From positions 21,280-85,279 of the forward strand of contig JAMLHH010000012.1 in assembly GCA_023957215.1 (NCBI GenBank): 64,000 bases of DNA. Direction: 5' to 3'. The position numbers and the translations under genes are program-made. This document shows, in pieces, positions 1 through 9,023 of the stretch. The notes under the pieces are model-generated. The model had not been told where the DNA came from and made no database searches. It worked only from the letters and a program-made list of their open reading frames with translations. The stretch's first letter is position 1, and each line of letters starts with the position of its first letter. The DNA is from Chitinophagales bacterium. GTDB lineage: Bacteria; Bacteroidota; Bacteroidia; Chitinophagales; JADIYW01.

Positions 1-3000
1 TGTAACGGTAATCAGTCGCATTCAAGGAAGTTGGCGAACTATTGATGAGCAAAATATTTCTGTCGTTGGCAAATTTCAAAATACCTTTTACGTTGTTTGG
101 ATGCAATTTTCCGATTTCGTCCATCATACAATGTAAACGGAAATCATCTTTTTGTTTCTTAGATGCCTTTTCTTTGAATACATTCAAGAGCAAAATATTT
201 ATCATTGCTTTTACCAAAACGTCTGTTCCTTCTGAACCAACATTAGTCAGCTTTTCAACCCAACCTGTATCGTTGTCGTTTTCTACAATTTTAAATAACA
301 ATTCAAACGAATCGGAAAGTGTAATTTCTTTTTCTCTTGAAGTTGCCATTTCTTTGATGAGTTGTATCAGTAATGAAATAGCTTTTTCGTTTTTGTTGGT
401 TTGCCCGCTTGTAGAAAACAAATCGGGTTTCCCTAAATCAAAAACATTTTCATCATTAAAATGCTTGATTTCGACTAATAAAGTGAAAATTCTATTTTTA
501 CTTTCTATGGTTTTTAATTCCATACTTTTGATTGCACCAACAAAATTTCTTGCAATAAAATCGTTGTTTATTTCTGATATTATTTTGCTGATTTCTCCTT
601 CTTTTTCAATCAAAGAATTGGTTTCTCTACCAATTTGTCGAATGATATGGGCAAAACGTTCTTCAACACGTTGTTTGTATTCTGTAATTTTATTTTCATC
701 AACAAATTCTTTTAGCATTTCTGCAAACTCAAAGAATTCCGACTTTTCGGCAAATTTTACTTTAAAGCTAAACAGATTATTTTCTTGAAAATTGCCTGTG
801 AATTTGTTGATAGCTTCCTGTAATTCCACATAACGCCTTGTAATCGTATTGTCAGTTGTGTGTAATTCCCCAATCAAATGAACACAATTTTGTTCAGTTC
901 TATGTTCATTACTGAATGATGAAATAAATTGCTCAATGGATTGATAAATTTCTGTTTTTACAAAACTTTCAAAAGTATTCAAATCGCTTTGAAATGCTGA
1001 AAGTGTTTGTGTTATCGCTTCAATATCTGCTTTGTGTTTGCCAAGTTCCTGAATGAATTTGTCTTTTTGCTGATTGTGTTTTTCAGCTTCGTTTTCTAAT
1101 TGTTTGTCCAATAAAGTTTTTTTGTTTTTAAACTCGTCTTCTTTGTCAAACAGTTGTTCTTTATCATATTTGTAGCGTTCGGTAACGGATATATTATTTT
1201 CTATAAACGATAATTCTTTTCCGATTTCAGAAAGCCGTAAATCAATTTTTTCAATTGTATCTGTATCCGCACCTTTTGTGTCTAATTCTTTATTTTGATT
1301 GGCTTTAATTATGTCAGATTTTGCATTTATAGTTGTCTTTTCTTCTTGAATTTGTTCGTCAAGTTGTTTTGAAATATCAGCTAATTTTTGTTGTTCTGTT
1401 TTTATTTTTGCTTCTTTTTCTTTCTTCTTTGTGTCAATCGTTTTTGTAATTCCGTTTTCTATTTTCTGAACTTGTTCGTCCGCTTTTGTTTTTTCTTCGC
1501 TTAGTTTAGAAATGGCAATTTCAATTTTTTCTATTGCCGCTTTTTGTTCTGCTTTTGCTTTCGTTTCCCATTCTGAAAGGCGAACATTTAATTCATCTAA
1601 TTTTATTTTGCCGTTTGTTTTTGTGTATTCACTTTGTTGAATAATTTCTTTTTGCTCTTTAATTTTTGGTTGAAACCTGCGTTTTAGTTTTTCCAACTCG
1701 TCATTGGATTTAGCGTTGAGATTTGCAATAGCTTGTTTAGTTTCTTCAATTTTGTTTTTTAAATCTTCTTGCTCTTTCTGTAAATCAGCAACCGTTTTTA
1801 CGCTCTTGTTGATTTCGTTTGTATCAATGCTAATTCCATAAAAACTCAAATCAGCGTTGGAAACTTTTTTAGGATTTAATCCTTGTTGAAACAACACATT
1901 GTCTTCGTCAATTACCTTTCCAATGGTCTTATCCCAATCAGAAATATGTTCGTTGAGCCAACCGTAGAGCGAATTTTTGCTGTTTATTATTTTAGTATCA
2001 ATCTCTACAATTTGTTTATTGAGTTTTTCTTGTTCTTCTGTTTTTCGTTCAACTTTTCTACTTGTGTCAGCCTTGAAATTCTTTTCCTCAAATTCCCATT
2101 CTTTTTGAATGGTTTTGATTTTATTATCCGCTTGTTGAAATTCCATTTCAGCTTTTGAAACGGCAGATTTTACGTTTGCAATTTCAGTTTTACAGTTTGC
2201 AATTTCACTTTCATAAAACCGTTTATGTTTGGCTTCGGAAAGTTTAATTTTATTGTCGGTAATTGCATTTGCTTTCTCTTTTACATTGGCATTGGCAGTT
2301 TCTAATTCCTCTTTGTGTTGTTTACGGATTTCTTCATAAATCAATTCATATTGTTTATTTAATTCGTCTTTGAAATGAATAAAATTGCAGTTGGCATTAT
2401 TCTTTTCGGTCTGTTTGCTGTTCTCAAATGCTGAAAGTTGATTTTCTAATTGTCTTAACTGTGCTTCGTAGCGTTGCTGAATTTCAAGAAACTTTGAGGT
2501 GAGAATTTCTTTTTCTTCCGTTAAATTTTTCTTTTCTAAATCCAACGTTGGTTTCTTGGCAACACGTTCAAGAATAGTTTCAATTTTTAATGCTTCGTAC
2601 TCTTTTTTCTTGGTTGAAATTTCTTTTAGCCTGTCTGAAACTACACCGATTTGCTTTTGTATTTCGCCTTTCTTTTTGTCAAAAACAGCATCAAGGTCAT
2701 TGAGTTTTTCTTTTACTCTATCTCGTTTTAATTCTTCTATATTTAATTGTTCCTGAACTTTCGGTTGTTTTTCTTTTACATTGTTTAAAGCGTAACCTAA
2801 CTGAAACGCCAATTCTTTTTTCTTTTGTTCTAAAAATTTCAAAGATGAATAAGTCGTAGAAACTTTTTCTGCTTGTTTGTCAATATTGCCGTCCGTCCAT
2901 TTTTTAATGTCGTTCAGATTGGTTTCAAAGTCTCGTAAATGTGTTTGAGAATAAGTAGTTAAGTCAATTTTTATTTCATCTTCATTCAGCGATTTGATAA

Positions 3001-3589
3001 TGGTTTCCTTTACAAATTCAGCGTCCAATTTTGCATTTAAAAACACATTCGCTATCGTTCTCGGAATGTTTTGATATTGCTTACTTTCCATCAAAGCATA
3101 TTTTCTAAACTCGCTTGATAAGCCTTTGTTGTTTCCGTATAAAATATTTCTGTATTCTTCGTAATTGCTGATAATTCTTGTAGCATCAATTTTTTCTAAT
3201 CGCTCTCTGATTTTGTCAAAAGTTTCAAACGCCTTTCCTTCGCTGTCAATAAAATAATTTTTGTCATAACCTGAATTGATAAATCGAAATGCAGCTCTGC
3301 CTTGTGATCTGAAACTCAATACACAATATTTTCCTGTTTCGGTCTGAACTTCGTAAACGATGTAAGAGTTTTGATAAGGGAAATAATATTCATTGTAGTT
3401 TTTCTTTTCTCTCGGAATGCCCAATTTTTGAGTATCTGCGTTGTAGAAAAACAAAATTGCTCTTAGCAATGTACTTTTTCCAACACCTTGCGTACCGATG
3501 AAATGCACGTTTCCGTCCAAATCAACTTCGGCATATTTCAGCGACTTATCGGCACTGTTTATAAATACTATTTTATTCAGGTATCTCAT
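1..3589 (-). CDS. SMC-like coiled-coil ATPase (JetC/MksB-like), C-terminus cut by window edge
   Basis: Probable motor subunit of a condensin-like defence complex that acts on foreign circular DNA (inference from context). The frame opens at 3589 and stays open to the left edge, about 1196 codons. Residues 32-40 form a P-loop (GTQGVGKST). The middle is very long, charged coiled coil rich in K, E, Q and N. Near residues 1153-1162 a Walker B-like segment HCMMDEIGKL is followed by a short conserved tail (NILLINSSPTS), so little of the protein is missing. N- and C-terminal ATPase halves around a coiled coil are the SMC/MukB/Rad50 plan. It resembles the large DUF3584-type ATPases. Its start overlaps the end of the JetB-like gene by 17 bases, which suggests translational coupling. 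A JetD-type nuclease would be expected beyond the left edge and cannot be seen. Rad50/SbcC is the alternative, but no Zn hook (CxxC) is visible. Confidence 0.75.
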   Translation of the reverse strand, partial: MRYLNKIVFINSADKSLKYAEVDLDGNVHFIGTQGVGKSTLLRAILFFYNADTQKLGIPREKKNYNEYYFPYQNSYIVYEVQTETGKYCVLSFRSQGRAAFRFINSGYDKNYFIDSEGKAFETFDKIRERLEKIDATRIISNYEEYRNILYGNNKGLSSEFRKYALMESKQYQNIPRTIANVFLNAKLDAEFVKETIIKSLNEDEIKIDLTTYSQTHLRDFETNLNDIKKWTDGNIDKQAEKVSTTYSSLKFLEQKKKELAFQLGYALNNVKEKQPKVQEQLNIEELKRDRVKEKLNDLDAVFDKKKGEIQKQIGVVSDRLKEISTKKKEYEALKIETILERVAKKPTLDLEKKNLTEEKEILTSKFLEIQQRYEAQLRQLENQLSAFENSKQTEKNNANCNFIHFKDELNKQYELIYEEIRKQHKEELETANANVKEKANAITDNKIKLSEAKHKRFYESEIANCKTEIANVKSAVSKAEMEFQQADNKIKTIQKEWEFEEKNFKADTSRKVERKTEEQEKLNKQIVEIDTKIINSKNSLYGWLNEHISDWDKTIGKVIDEDNVLFQQGLNPKKVSNADLSFYGISIDTNEINKSVKTVADLQKEQEDLKNKIEETKQAIANLNAKSNDELEKLKRRFQPKIKEQKEIIQQSEYTKTNGKIKLDELNVRLSEWETKAKAEQKAAIEKIEIAISKLSEEKTKADEQVQKIENGITKTIDTKKKEKEAKIKTEQQKLADISKQLDEQIQEEKTTINAKSDIIKANQNKELDTKGADTDTIEKIDLRLSEIGKELSFIENNISVTERYKYDKEQLFDKEDEFKNKKTLLDKQLENEAEKHNQQKDKFIQELGKHKADIEAITQTLSAFQSDLNTFESFVKTEIYQSIEQFISSFSNEHRTEQNCVHLIGELHTTDNTITRRYVELQEAINKFTGNFQENNLFSFKVKFAEKSEFFEFAEMLKEFVDENKITEYKQRVEERFAHIIRQIGRETNSLIEKEGEISKIISEINNDFIARNFVGAIKSMELKTIESKNRIFTLLVEIKHFNDENVFDLGKPDLFSTSGQTNKNEKAISLLIQLIKEMATSREKEITLSDSFELLFKIVENDNDTGWVEKLTNVGSEGTDVLVKAMINILLLNVFKEKASKKQKDDFRLHCMMDEIGKLHPNNVKGILKFANDRNILLINSSPTSLNATDYRY

Positions 3590-4142
3590 TTCTTACTTCA
3601 TCGGGAATATTTATGGTTAAAATCAAGTTTTCAAGATATTTGAAGGAAGCCAATGCTTTGTATTGATGTGTAATTTCATTCTCTAATTCAATAAACGTAT
3701 CGTTTATCAACATTTTCAAAATCCTGTCTAAAATATCTTGGTGTTTTTCTTTGTCTGCAGTATGTTTCTTTAGGCCTTCTAATTTCGTTTCTAATTCCGC
3801 ATCGGTTTTTAGCCTCACCAAAATATCAGAAGGAGAAAAACGATACCCAGAACTAAAAGCGTTGTCAAAAGTTTTCAGAAAATCAATAATATCAATCCAA
3901 CGAAAGGCACTTTCAATTTTGTTTTCAATGTCTATCTTAGTTTCTGGTCGGCTGAAATAAAAATATTCATCGCCTTTTTCTAAAACAAAGTTGATATTCA
4001 AAAAATATTCGTACAGATTTTCAAAATTCTGTTCATCATCAATCACGTTGTACAAATTGCTAATCGTTTTATCAGAACTGTTGGAACTGATAAATTGCCC
4101 TTTGCTTAGGATTTTGAATATTTCGGCTGTTTGTGGTATCAT
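3573..4142 (-). CDS. MukE/JetB-like subunit of SMC defence operon
   Basis: About 189 residues, mainly helical and acidic, with no enzymatic motif. The size and position between a kleisin-like gene and the big ATPase match JetB/MksE (DUF4194-like), the winged-helix partner that bridges kleisin and SMC heads. This is inference from gene order; I do not recognise the sequence itself. The open frame extends to 4175, but the extra 11 residues (MKIRAFVAKNN) are read from the palindromic repeat upstream, so I chose the ATG at 4142 (MIPQTAEIF). The 3' end overlaps the ATPase start by 17 bases. The insertion of the GxxExxY cassette 10 bases upstream replaced whatever leader this gene had. Confidence 0.6.
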   Translation of the reverse strand: MIPQTAEIFKILSKGQFISSNSSDKTISNLYNVIDDEQNFENLYEYFLNINFVLEKGDEYFYFSRPETKIDIENKIESAFRWIDIIDFLKTFDNAFSSGYRFSPSDILVRLKTDAELETKLEGLKKHTADKEKHQDILDRILKMLINDTFIELENEITHQYKALASFKYLENLILTINIPDEVRNEIPE

Positions 4143-4152
4143 ATTGTTCTTT

Positions 4153-4211
4153 GCCACGAATGCACGAATTTTCACTAATTATCTATTCGTGTTCATTCGT
4201 GTATTCGTGGC
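4153..4211. repeat. Palindromic repeat, left flank of GxxExxY cassette
   Basis: A 59-base imperfect palindrome: GCCACGAATGCACGAAT at one end pairs with ATTCGTGTATTCGTGGC at the other with a single mismatch. A closely similar 57-base copy lies in the same orientation at 4611-4667, so the GxxExxY gene is bracketed by two direct copies, each able to fold on itself. The copy begins 10 bases upstream of the JetB-like start codon. Confidence 0.85.
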
Positions 4212-4218
4212 TTTTTAT

Positions 4219-4596
4219 TTAATAAACTAATCTTTTATATTCTAATTTTCCTCGGCCAAAATTTACCAAAAGTCCCAACTTGTTTCCTGACACTTTCAGG
4301 TAATTGATTGTCTGTGCTATATGCTCATCAGTTAACATTGTTACACATTTTACTTCAAGAATAATCTTGTCCATCACCACAAAATCCGCATAAAACTTAT
4401 GTGGCAATAGAATATTTCTAAAATATACTTCATACGGTTTCTCTCTTTCATAAAATATTGAATCTTGTCTAAAAATCAGTTCTAATGCGTCTTTATATAC
4501 TATCTCTAAAAATCCGTGTCCTAATTCGTTGTGTACTTCCATACACTTGCCTATAATTTGGTAGGATTCTTCTTTATATATAATTTCTTTTCCCAT
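4219..4596 (-). CDS. GxxExxY family protein, PD-(D/E)xK nuclease-like (copy 1)
   Basis: 125 residues. The family signature is G28-F-L-E31-I-V-Y34. D71 followed by E81-V-K83 gives the E...D...ExK spacing of the PD-(D/E)xK nuclease fold, so nuclease-like activity is possible but unproven for the family. The frame is open from 4623, but that start lies inside the flanking repeat; MGKEIIY at 4596 matches how family members begin. The gene sits between the kleisin-like and JetB-like genes and is not part of any known Wadjet gene order. Palindromic repeats abut it on both sides, so it looks like an inserted cassette. It is a distant paralogue of the protein at 21062-21490. Confidence 0.85.
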   Translation of the reverse strand: MGKEIIYKEESYQIIGKCMEVHNELGHGFLEIVYKDALELIFRQDSIFYEREKPYEVYFRNILLPHKFYADFVVMDKIILEVKCVTMLTDEHIAQTINYLKVSGNKLGLLVNFGRGKLEYKRLVY

Positions 4597-4610
4597 TCTG
4601 TCATTTTTTT

Positions 4611-4667
4611 GCCACAAATGCACGAATTTTCACTAATTGCTATTCGTGGTTATTTGTGTATTGTGGC
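4611..4667. repeat. Palindromic repeat, right flank of GxxExxY cassette
   Basis: A 57-base near-copy of 4153-4211 in the same orientation. It starts GCCACAAATGCACGAAT and ends ATTTGTGTATTGTGGC, so it is again self-complementary. It ends 3 bases before the stop codon of the kleisin-like gene (4671-4673). The cassette from 4153 to 4667 therefore fills nearly the whole space between that stop and the next core gene. Confidence 0.85.
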
Positions 4668-4670
4668 TAT

Positions 4671-5867
4671 TTATTTCGGATAAATTATTGCAAATTCAAT
4701 TTCTTCTTTTTCTGCAAATTGCTCGGTTATTTCAAAAACAGTTTCATATTGAGAAACCATTTGACAATAAATTGTAACCCGCTCGTCAAATGTGACCTTT
4801 TTCCCAAATTTGTAATTCATTACAAAGTCAAAAAGATTATAGCTTCCGGCTACAAATCCGTTTTTCACTTCCTCTAAATTGATTTGAATTTCTTCTTCTA
4901 TTTTGGTTTCTAAATATTCGTCAGAAATTTTGTCTGCAACTGGTTGGATTAACTTGATACCTGATTTTTGTCGTTGTGCAATTTTCTTTATACTCGCAAA
5001 TGCTTCTTCACTAGTTTGTAAGTATTCAAGAGAAAGTTTTAGCGGATAACTTGGGTTAGGTTCAAAAATTACTGAATTGTTTATTGATATAACTTGTTTG
5101 ATGTCTGTTTCTGCTTCAAGTCTAAATTGGTCTTTTAGATATTTGATTTGTCGCAACTTTTCAACTACACCGCTTTGTTGTTGAATTTGATTTAAGAAGT
5201 CAATTACTTGTCGTTCTATTTCAATTAAGTTGTGCGTACATTTTTGTAATTGCAATTTTAATTGAACAATTATTTTATTCAATTCTTCGTCTGTTGCTGT
5301 CTTAAAAAATGTAATGTCATCTTCTGAAATTAAAGATTCAGTTTGTTCAATGAGTTTGGTAATGTCTTTACGCTTGCCGTCAAGGTTAATGAGTTTCGCT
5401 CTTTTGTTTTTAAAAGTGGGTTCGCTTTTGAAAGTGTTGTCAATATTGCGTTTTAAATCAACCACATTTCTTAGTGTGATAATACCAATTTTTCTAAGTG
5501 TATTTTTAATTATTCGCAAATACTCATACTTTCTTTGTTCGTTTTGCTCGTTGAAATAATAGTCAATATTTTGTTTTACTTTTTCAATATTTTCGTTGAT
5601 ATACGAAGTGTTGATTTCTTCGTTTGCTTCCAAAACCTGTTCAAAAAAGCGTAAATACAAATCGTCTATTTCAAGGTTGTTTGCGTTTTGCCTTATAACG
5701 GAACGGTCAATTAAATATTGAAGTTTATTATCATTGTTTTCAAGCAATTCAAGAGCATACTCGTACTTATAGTCCGTAGTTTTCCGCTTCTTAAACATTT
5801 CTGTAAGAAGTTTTTCCTCTCTGTATAGGGCAGATACAAGATCTTTTATATTTGAAAAAGTATTCAT
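4671..5867 (-). CDS. Kleisin-like first gene of SMC defence operon (JetA/MksF-like)
   Basis: 398 residues. The N-terminus (about 1-80: DLVSALYREEKLLTEMF ... YLIDRSVIRQN) looks like a small winged-helix fold. A helical and coiled-coil middle (about 90-250) and a mixed C-terminal third follow. This layout, the size and the first place in the operon fit the MukF/MksF/JetA kleisin role of closing the SMC ring. No family motif is recognised directly, so the call depends on the operon: kleisin-like, small subunit, P-loop coiled-coil ATPase in the Wadjet order A-B-C. It starts at the ATG at 5867, directly after a run of eight G on the coding strand. An uncharacterised coiled-coil protein is the alternative. 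Confidence 0.6.
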   Translation of the reverse strand: MNTFSNIKDLVSALYREEKLLTEMFKKRKTTDYKYEYALELLENNDNKLQYLIDRSVIRQNANNLEIDDLYLRFFEQVLEANEEINTSYINENIEKVKQNIDYYFNEQNEQRKYEYLRIIKNTLRKIGIITLRNVVDLKRNIDNTFKSEPTFKNKRAKLINLDGKRKDITKLIEQTESLISEDDITFFKTATDEELNKIIVQLKLQLQKCTHNLIEIERQVIDFLNQIQQQSGVVEKLRQIKYLKDQFRLEAETDIKQVISINNSVIFEPNPSYPLKLSLEYLQTSEEAFASIKKIAQRQKSGIKLIQPVADKISDEYLETKIEEEIQINLEEVKNGFVAGSYNLFDFVMNYKFGKKVTFDERVTIYCQMVSQYETVFEITEQFAEKEEIEFAIIYPK

Positions 5868-5870
5868 TAG

Positions 5871-5878
5871 CCCCCCCC
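5871..5878 (-). promoter_or_regulatory. Run of eight G in front of the JetA-like start codon
   Basis: On the coding strand the leader reads TTGGGGGGGGCTA then ATG. A G8 homopolymer is striking in such AT-rich sequence. It sits where a ribosome-binding or spacing element would be, so slippage could alter operon expression. Phase variation is only a possibility; a homopolymer count error in assembly is the simple alternative. Confidence 0.4.
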
Positions 5879-5981
5879 AAATTTAATAACATTTTTAACG
5901 TGGCTACAAACTACAAATTTAGTAAAAATCTTCAAATCGAAGCAGTTATTGCCACTTTTGGCAAACCGTTTGTTGAACTAG

Positions 5982-5997
5982 ACCCGCCGTGGCGGGT
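5982..5997. repeat. Short GC-rich palindrome in the intergenic gap
   Basis: ACCCGCC-GT-GGCGGGT, a 7-base stem standing out in AT-rich sequence between the JetA-like start (5867) and the next intact gene (6486). The remainder of this 618-base gap holds the decayed integrase at 6167-6382 and otherwise nothing I can identify. Confidence 0.45.
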
Positions 5998-6166
5998 AGC
6001 CATGCTGTAAATTTACACACTAAATTTTTTATTATGACAAAAAATCACCGGAGGCATTAAGATCGAACAGGATCTTAAACTGCGCCAGCAATGAAGTTCC
6101 GGGCTTTGAATCGGTACCCATTCGTTTTCAATGCAACATTTTGCTTTTGGCAGAAGCCCCGGGACG

Positions 6167-6382
6167 TTTGAGAACTATGCTCGTCATGTGGCAGCTATGA
6201 CCTGCATTTTAAGGCATTGTCCACGGAGTTGAATCCCGAACAGGTGAAGGACTACCAGTATCTGCTATAACAAAAGAGTAAAGCCCCTTCTTTGACCTAT
6301 TTCAAACACACGGTGTATGGGTTGCGCTTTCTGTTAAAAACGGAAGGGCTGTCTTATGAGCATTTACATTTTCCGGTAATTT
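6167..6382 (+). pseudogene. Remnant of tyrosine-recombinase N-terminal (SAM-like) domain
   Basis: Piecing two frames together gives FENYARHVAA, then ALSTELNPEQVKDYQYLL, a stop, then SLTYFKHTVYGLRFLLKTEG. This is the N-terminal core-binding region of the tyrosine recombinases that accompany IS91-type elements in Bacteroidota. A frameshift and an in-frame stop show it is dead, and the catalytic domain is absent. It marks an old mobile insertion upstream of the SMC operon. Confidence 0.55.
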
Positions 6383-6485
6383 CCAAGTACGAAGTTAAAA
6401 GTACGGAGTACGAGTTTCCTTTGTGAACTTTGTAGTTAAGAGACAAGTATATAAGTAATCACAATATCATTAAAGGTGACACGCT

Positions 6486-6908
6486 CTATAAAATATCAAG
6501 AAACTTTTGGGGCCAATTTTTTATTTTCCGAGATCCATAGTCAAAGCACACCAAGCCGGTACGCAAGTGTATCAAATCGACATTTTCTTTGAGCTTACGC
6601 ATACGCAAAAACATATCTAAAGAACATTCTGTGACATTGCCTACTGTTAATTCTATACCTATTTTGTCTCCTAAAAAACCTTCAGATTTGTAAATGATAC
6701 TGTGATTAGCGACGATAATTCCGAGATCTTTAAACCATTCATATTTATCCCAACCTATGCCAGTAAAATAAGCCTTTCGAATTTCATCTCCCCAAACCAA
6801 AATTCTATCATTGCCCATGTGGGCGGCTATATTGATATCTTGTTGTGCTATTTCTTTTTCTGTTTTCCAAAGGACTTTATCGGGAAAATCTATGTGTATT
6901 CTTTTCAT
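6486..6908 (-). CDS. Hotdog-fold acyl-CoA thioesterase (4HBT-like)
   Basis: 140 residues, the usual length for a single hotdog domain. HMGND at residues 30-34 occupies the place of the H-x-N-N-x-x/D motif that starts the central helix in 4HBT thioesterases, followed by the acidic helix GDEIRKAYF. It probably hydrolyses an acyl-CoA thioester in the cytoplasm; the substrate is unknown. It is monocistronic and divergent from acs across a 126-base gap, a plausible link to acyl/acetyl-CoA turnover but not proof. Confidence 0.65.
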   Translation of the reverse strand: MKRIHIDFPDKVLWKTEKEIAQQDINIAAHMGNDRILVWGDEIRKAYFTGIGWDKYEWFKDLGIIVANHSIIYKSEGFLGDKIGIELTVGNVTECSLDMFLRMRKLKENVDLIHLRTGLVCFDYGSRKIKNWPQKFLDIL

Positions 6909-7034
6909 TGATAATAAGCGTTAAATTAAAGCTACAACTTCAAATTTATACTGCTAATACTTTCGTACTTAGATAATATTTTATTAAACTTGGGCATTAT
7001 ATTTTAAATAGCACTTTAAATACAGTTAACTATT

Positions 7035-8939
7035 ATGAAAACTTCTGATATTCATTCTTTTGCTGAATATGAAAAAACGTACCAAATTTCAATTGCACAG
7101 CCTGAAGCTTTTTGGGCAGAGCAGGCTGAAAAATTGACTTGGCAGAAGAAATGGGACAAAGTCTTGGAATGGGATTTTGTGGAACCGAATATCCAATGGT
7201 TTGTAAATGGTAAAATCAATATCACTGAAAATTGTCTCGATAGGCATTTGGATAAAAAAGGAGATAAAGTAGCATTGATTTGGGAGCCGAATGATCCTGA
7301 TGAAAAATGTATCCAATATACTTTTAAGGAATTGCATGCAGAAGTGGGCAAAATGGCAAATGTACTTAAAAATAATGGTGTCAAAAAAGGTGACAGGGTC
7401 TGTCTTTATATGCCGATGATACCGGAATTAGCCATCTCCATTATGGCTTGCGCTAGGATAGGTGCTCCACATTCGGTTGTTTTTGCAGGGTTTTCCTCTC
7501 AAGCTTTGGTCGGTAGAGTAGAAGATACCAAGGCAAAAGTTGTATTGACAAGTGATGGTGCTTACAGAGGTACTAAAACAATACCTATCAAAACAGTTGT
7601 AGATGAAGCGGTCTTATCATGTCCATTAGTAGATAAAATAATTGTTGTCCAAAGGACCGGAGAAGATGTTAATATGCAACCGGATAGAGATGTATATCTA
7701 CATGACGAATTGAAAAAAGTGAATGCAATCTGCCCGCCTGAAGCAATGGATGCCGAAGATGCCTTGTTTATTTTATATACTTCAGGTTCTACCGGAAAAC
7801 CGAAAGGTGTCGTACATACAACCGGGGGCTATTCAGTATTTGTAGATTATACCTTCAGGAATGTATTTCAAATGGAGGAAGACGACATCTACTGGTGTAC
7901 TGCCGACATAGGTTGGGTGACGGGACATAGTTATTTGGTGTACGGGCCACTGATAGCCGGTGCAACAACAGTCATGTTTGAAGGTGTGCCGACCTATCCG
8001 AATAGTGGCAGATTTTGGGATGTAATAGATAAGTATAAAATTACTCACTTTTATACTGCACCTACTGCAATTAGAGCTTTAATGGCTGCCGGCGAGGAGA
8101 TTGTAAAGCCATATAGCTTAGCGTCACTCAGAGTATTAGGTTCAGTCGGAGAACCAATAAATGAGGAGGCATGGCAGTGGTACAATAAAAACATAGGCAA
8201 GGAAAAATGTCCGATTGTCGATACTTGGTGGCAAACGGAAACCGGTGGAATAATGATATCTTCTTTGGCTGGCGTGACACCTTGTTTTCCAACAATGGCA
8301 GCATATCCATTGCCGGGCATACAACCGGTCTTAATGGATAAAGATGGCAATGAAATTACTGATAATGAAGTAGAAGGATATCTATGTATCAAGTTTCCTT
8401 GGCCGGGCATGTTGCGAACTACTTATGGAGACCATGAGCGATTTAAAAAAACGTACTTTTCAGCGTATAAAGGAAAATATTTCTCCGGTGATGGAGCAAG
8501 AAGAGATAGCAGGGGTTTATATAGAATTATCGGTAGAGTAGATGATGTCATCAATGTTTCAGGTCACAGATTTGGCACTGCCGAGATAGAAAATGCCATC
8601 AATCAAAATATCAAAATAGTGGAATCTGCCGTAGTGGGTTATCCGCATGATATCAAAGGACAGGGGATTTATGCCTATGTGATTTTAACCCATGATGCTG
8701 AGAATGAAAGTATAGAAAATGTAAAAACGATGATTAATGAGACAATTATCAAAGAAATTGGTCATATCGCCAAACCTGATAAGGTACAAATCGTAAAAGA
8801 TTTGCCTAAGACTCGTTCAGGAAAAATCATGCGTAGAATTTTGCGTAAAATTGCTGAAAATGAGATCAGCAATGTAGGAGACACTTCCAGCTTGTTAAAT
8901 CCGCAAGTAGTGGAAGATATTATACAGGGAAGAGTATAG
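7035..8939 (+). CDS. acs: Acetyl-CoA synthetase
   Basis: 634 residues, close to the 640-650 normal for Acs. It activates acetate to acetyl-CoA through acetyl-AMP in the cytoplasm. The N-terminal Acs cap (FWAEQAEKLTWQKKWDKVLEWDF) is followed by the AMP-binding motif TSGSTGKPKG (residues 249-258), the Acs-specific segment TWWQTETGG, the hinge-region GRVDDVINVSGHR, and the C-terminal PKTRSGKIMRR. K597 in that last motif is the lysine that is reversibly acetylated in characterised Acs enzymes. It is a single gene with no partner in an operon. No frame or motif defect was seen. Confidence 0.97.
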   Translation: MKTSDIHSFAEYEKTYQISIAQPEAFWAEQAEKLTWQKKWDKVLEWDFVEPNIQWFVNGKINITENCLDRHLDKKGDKVALIWEPNDPDEKCIQYTFKELHAEVGKMANVLKNNGVKKGDRVCLYMPMIPELAISIMACARIGAPHSVVFAGFSSQALVGRVEDTKAKVVLTSDGAYRGTKTIPIKTVVDEAVLSCPLVDKIIVVQRTGEDVNMQPDRDVYLHDELKKVNAICPPEAMDAEDALFILYTSGSTGKPKGVVHTTGGYSVFVDYTFRNVFQMEEDDIYWCTADIGWVTGHSYLVYGPLIAGATTVMFEGVPTYPNSGRFWDVIDKYKITHFYTAPTAIRALMAAGEEIVKPYSLASLRVLGSVGEPINEEAWQWYNKNIGKEKCPIVDTWWQTETGGIMISSLAGVTPCFPTMAAYPLPGIQPVLMDKDGNEITDNEVEGYLCIKFPWPGMLRTTYGDHERFKKTYFSAYKGKYFSGDGARRDSRGLYRIIGRVDDVINVSGHRFGTAEIENAINQNIKIVESAVVGYPHDIKGQGIYAYVILTHDAENESIENVKTMINETIIKEIGHIAKPDKVQIVKDLPKTRSGKIMRRILRKIAENEISNVGDTSSLLNPQVVEDIIQGRV

Positions 8940-9023
8940 GGAAATTAACAAATTAGCTAATTGGAGAATGTGACAATGAGTATTTATTGTTGGGTATTTG
9001 ATACATTATTTATTATATGTAAT

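Noticed and set aside
42..788. Long plus-strand frames in 1-3600
   Set aside because: They are shadows of the minus-strand ATPase, whose frame is open from 3589 to the window edge with sensible P-loop and Walker B motifs.
4143..4175. N-terminal extension of the JetB-like protein
   Set aside because: Those 11 codons are inside the palindromic repeat that belongs to the inserted cassette.
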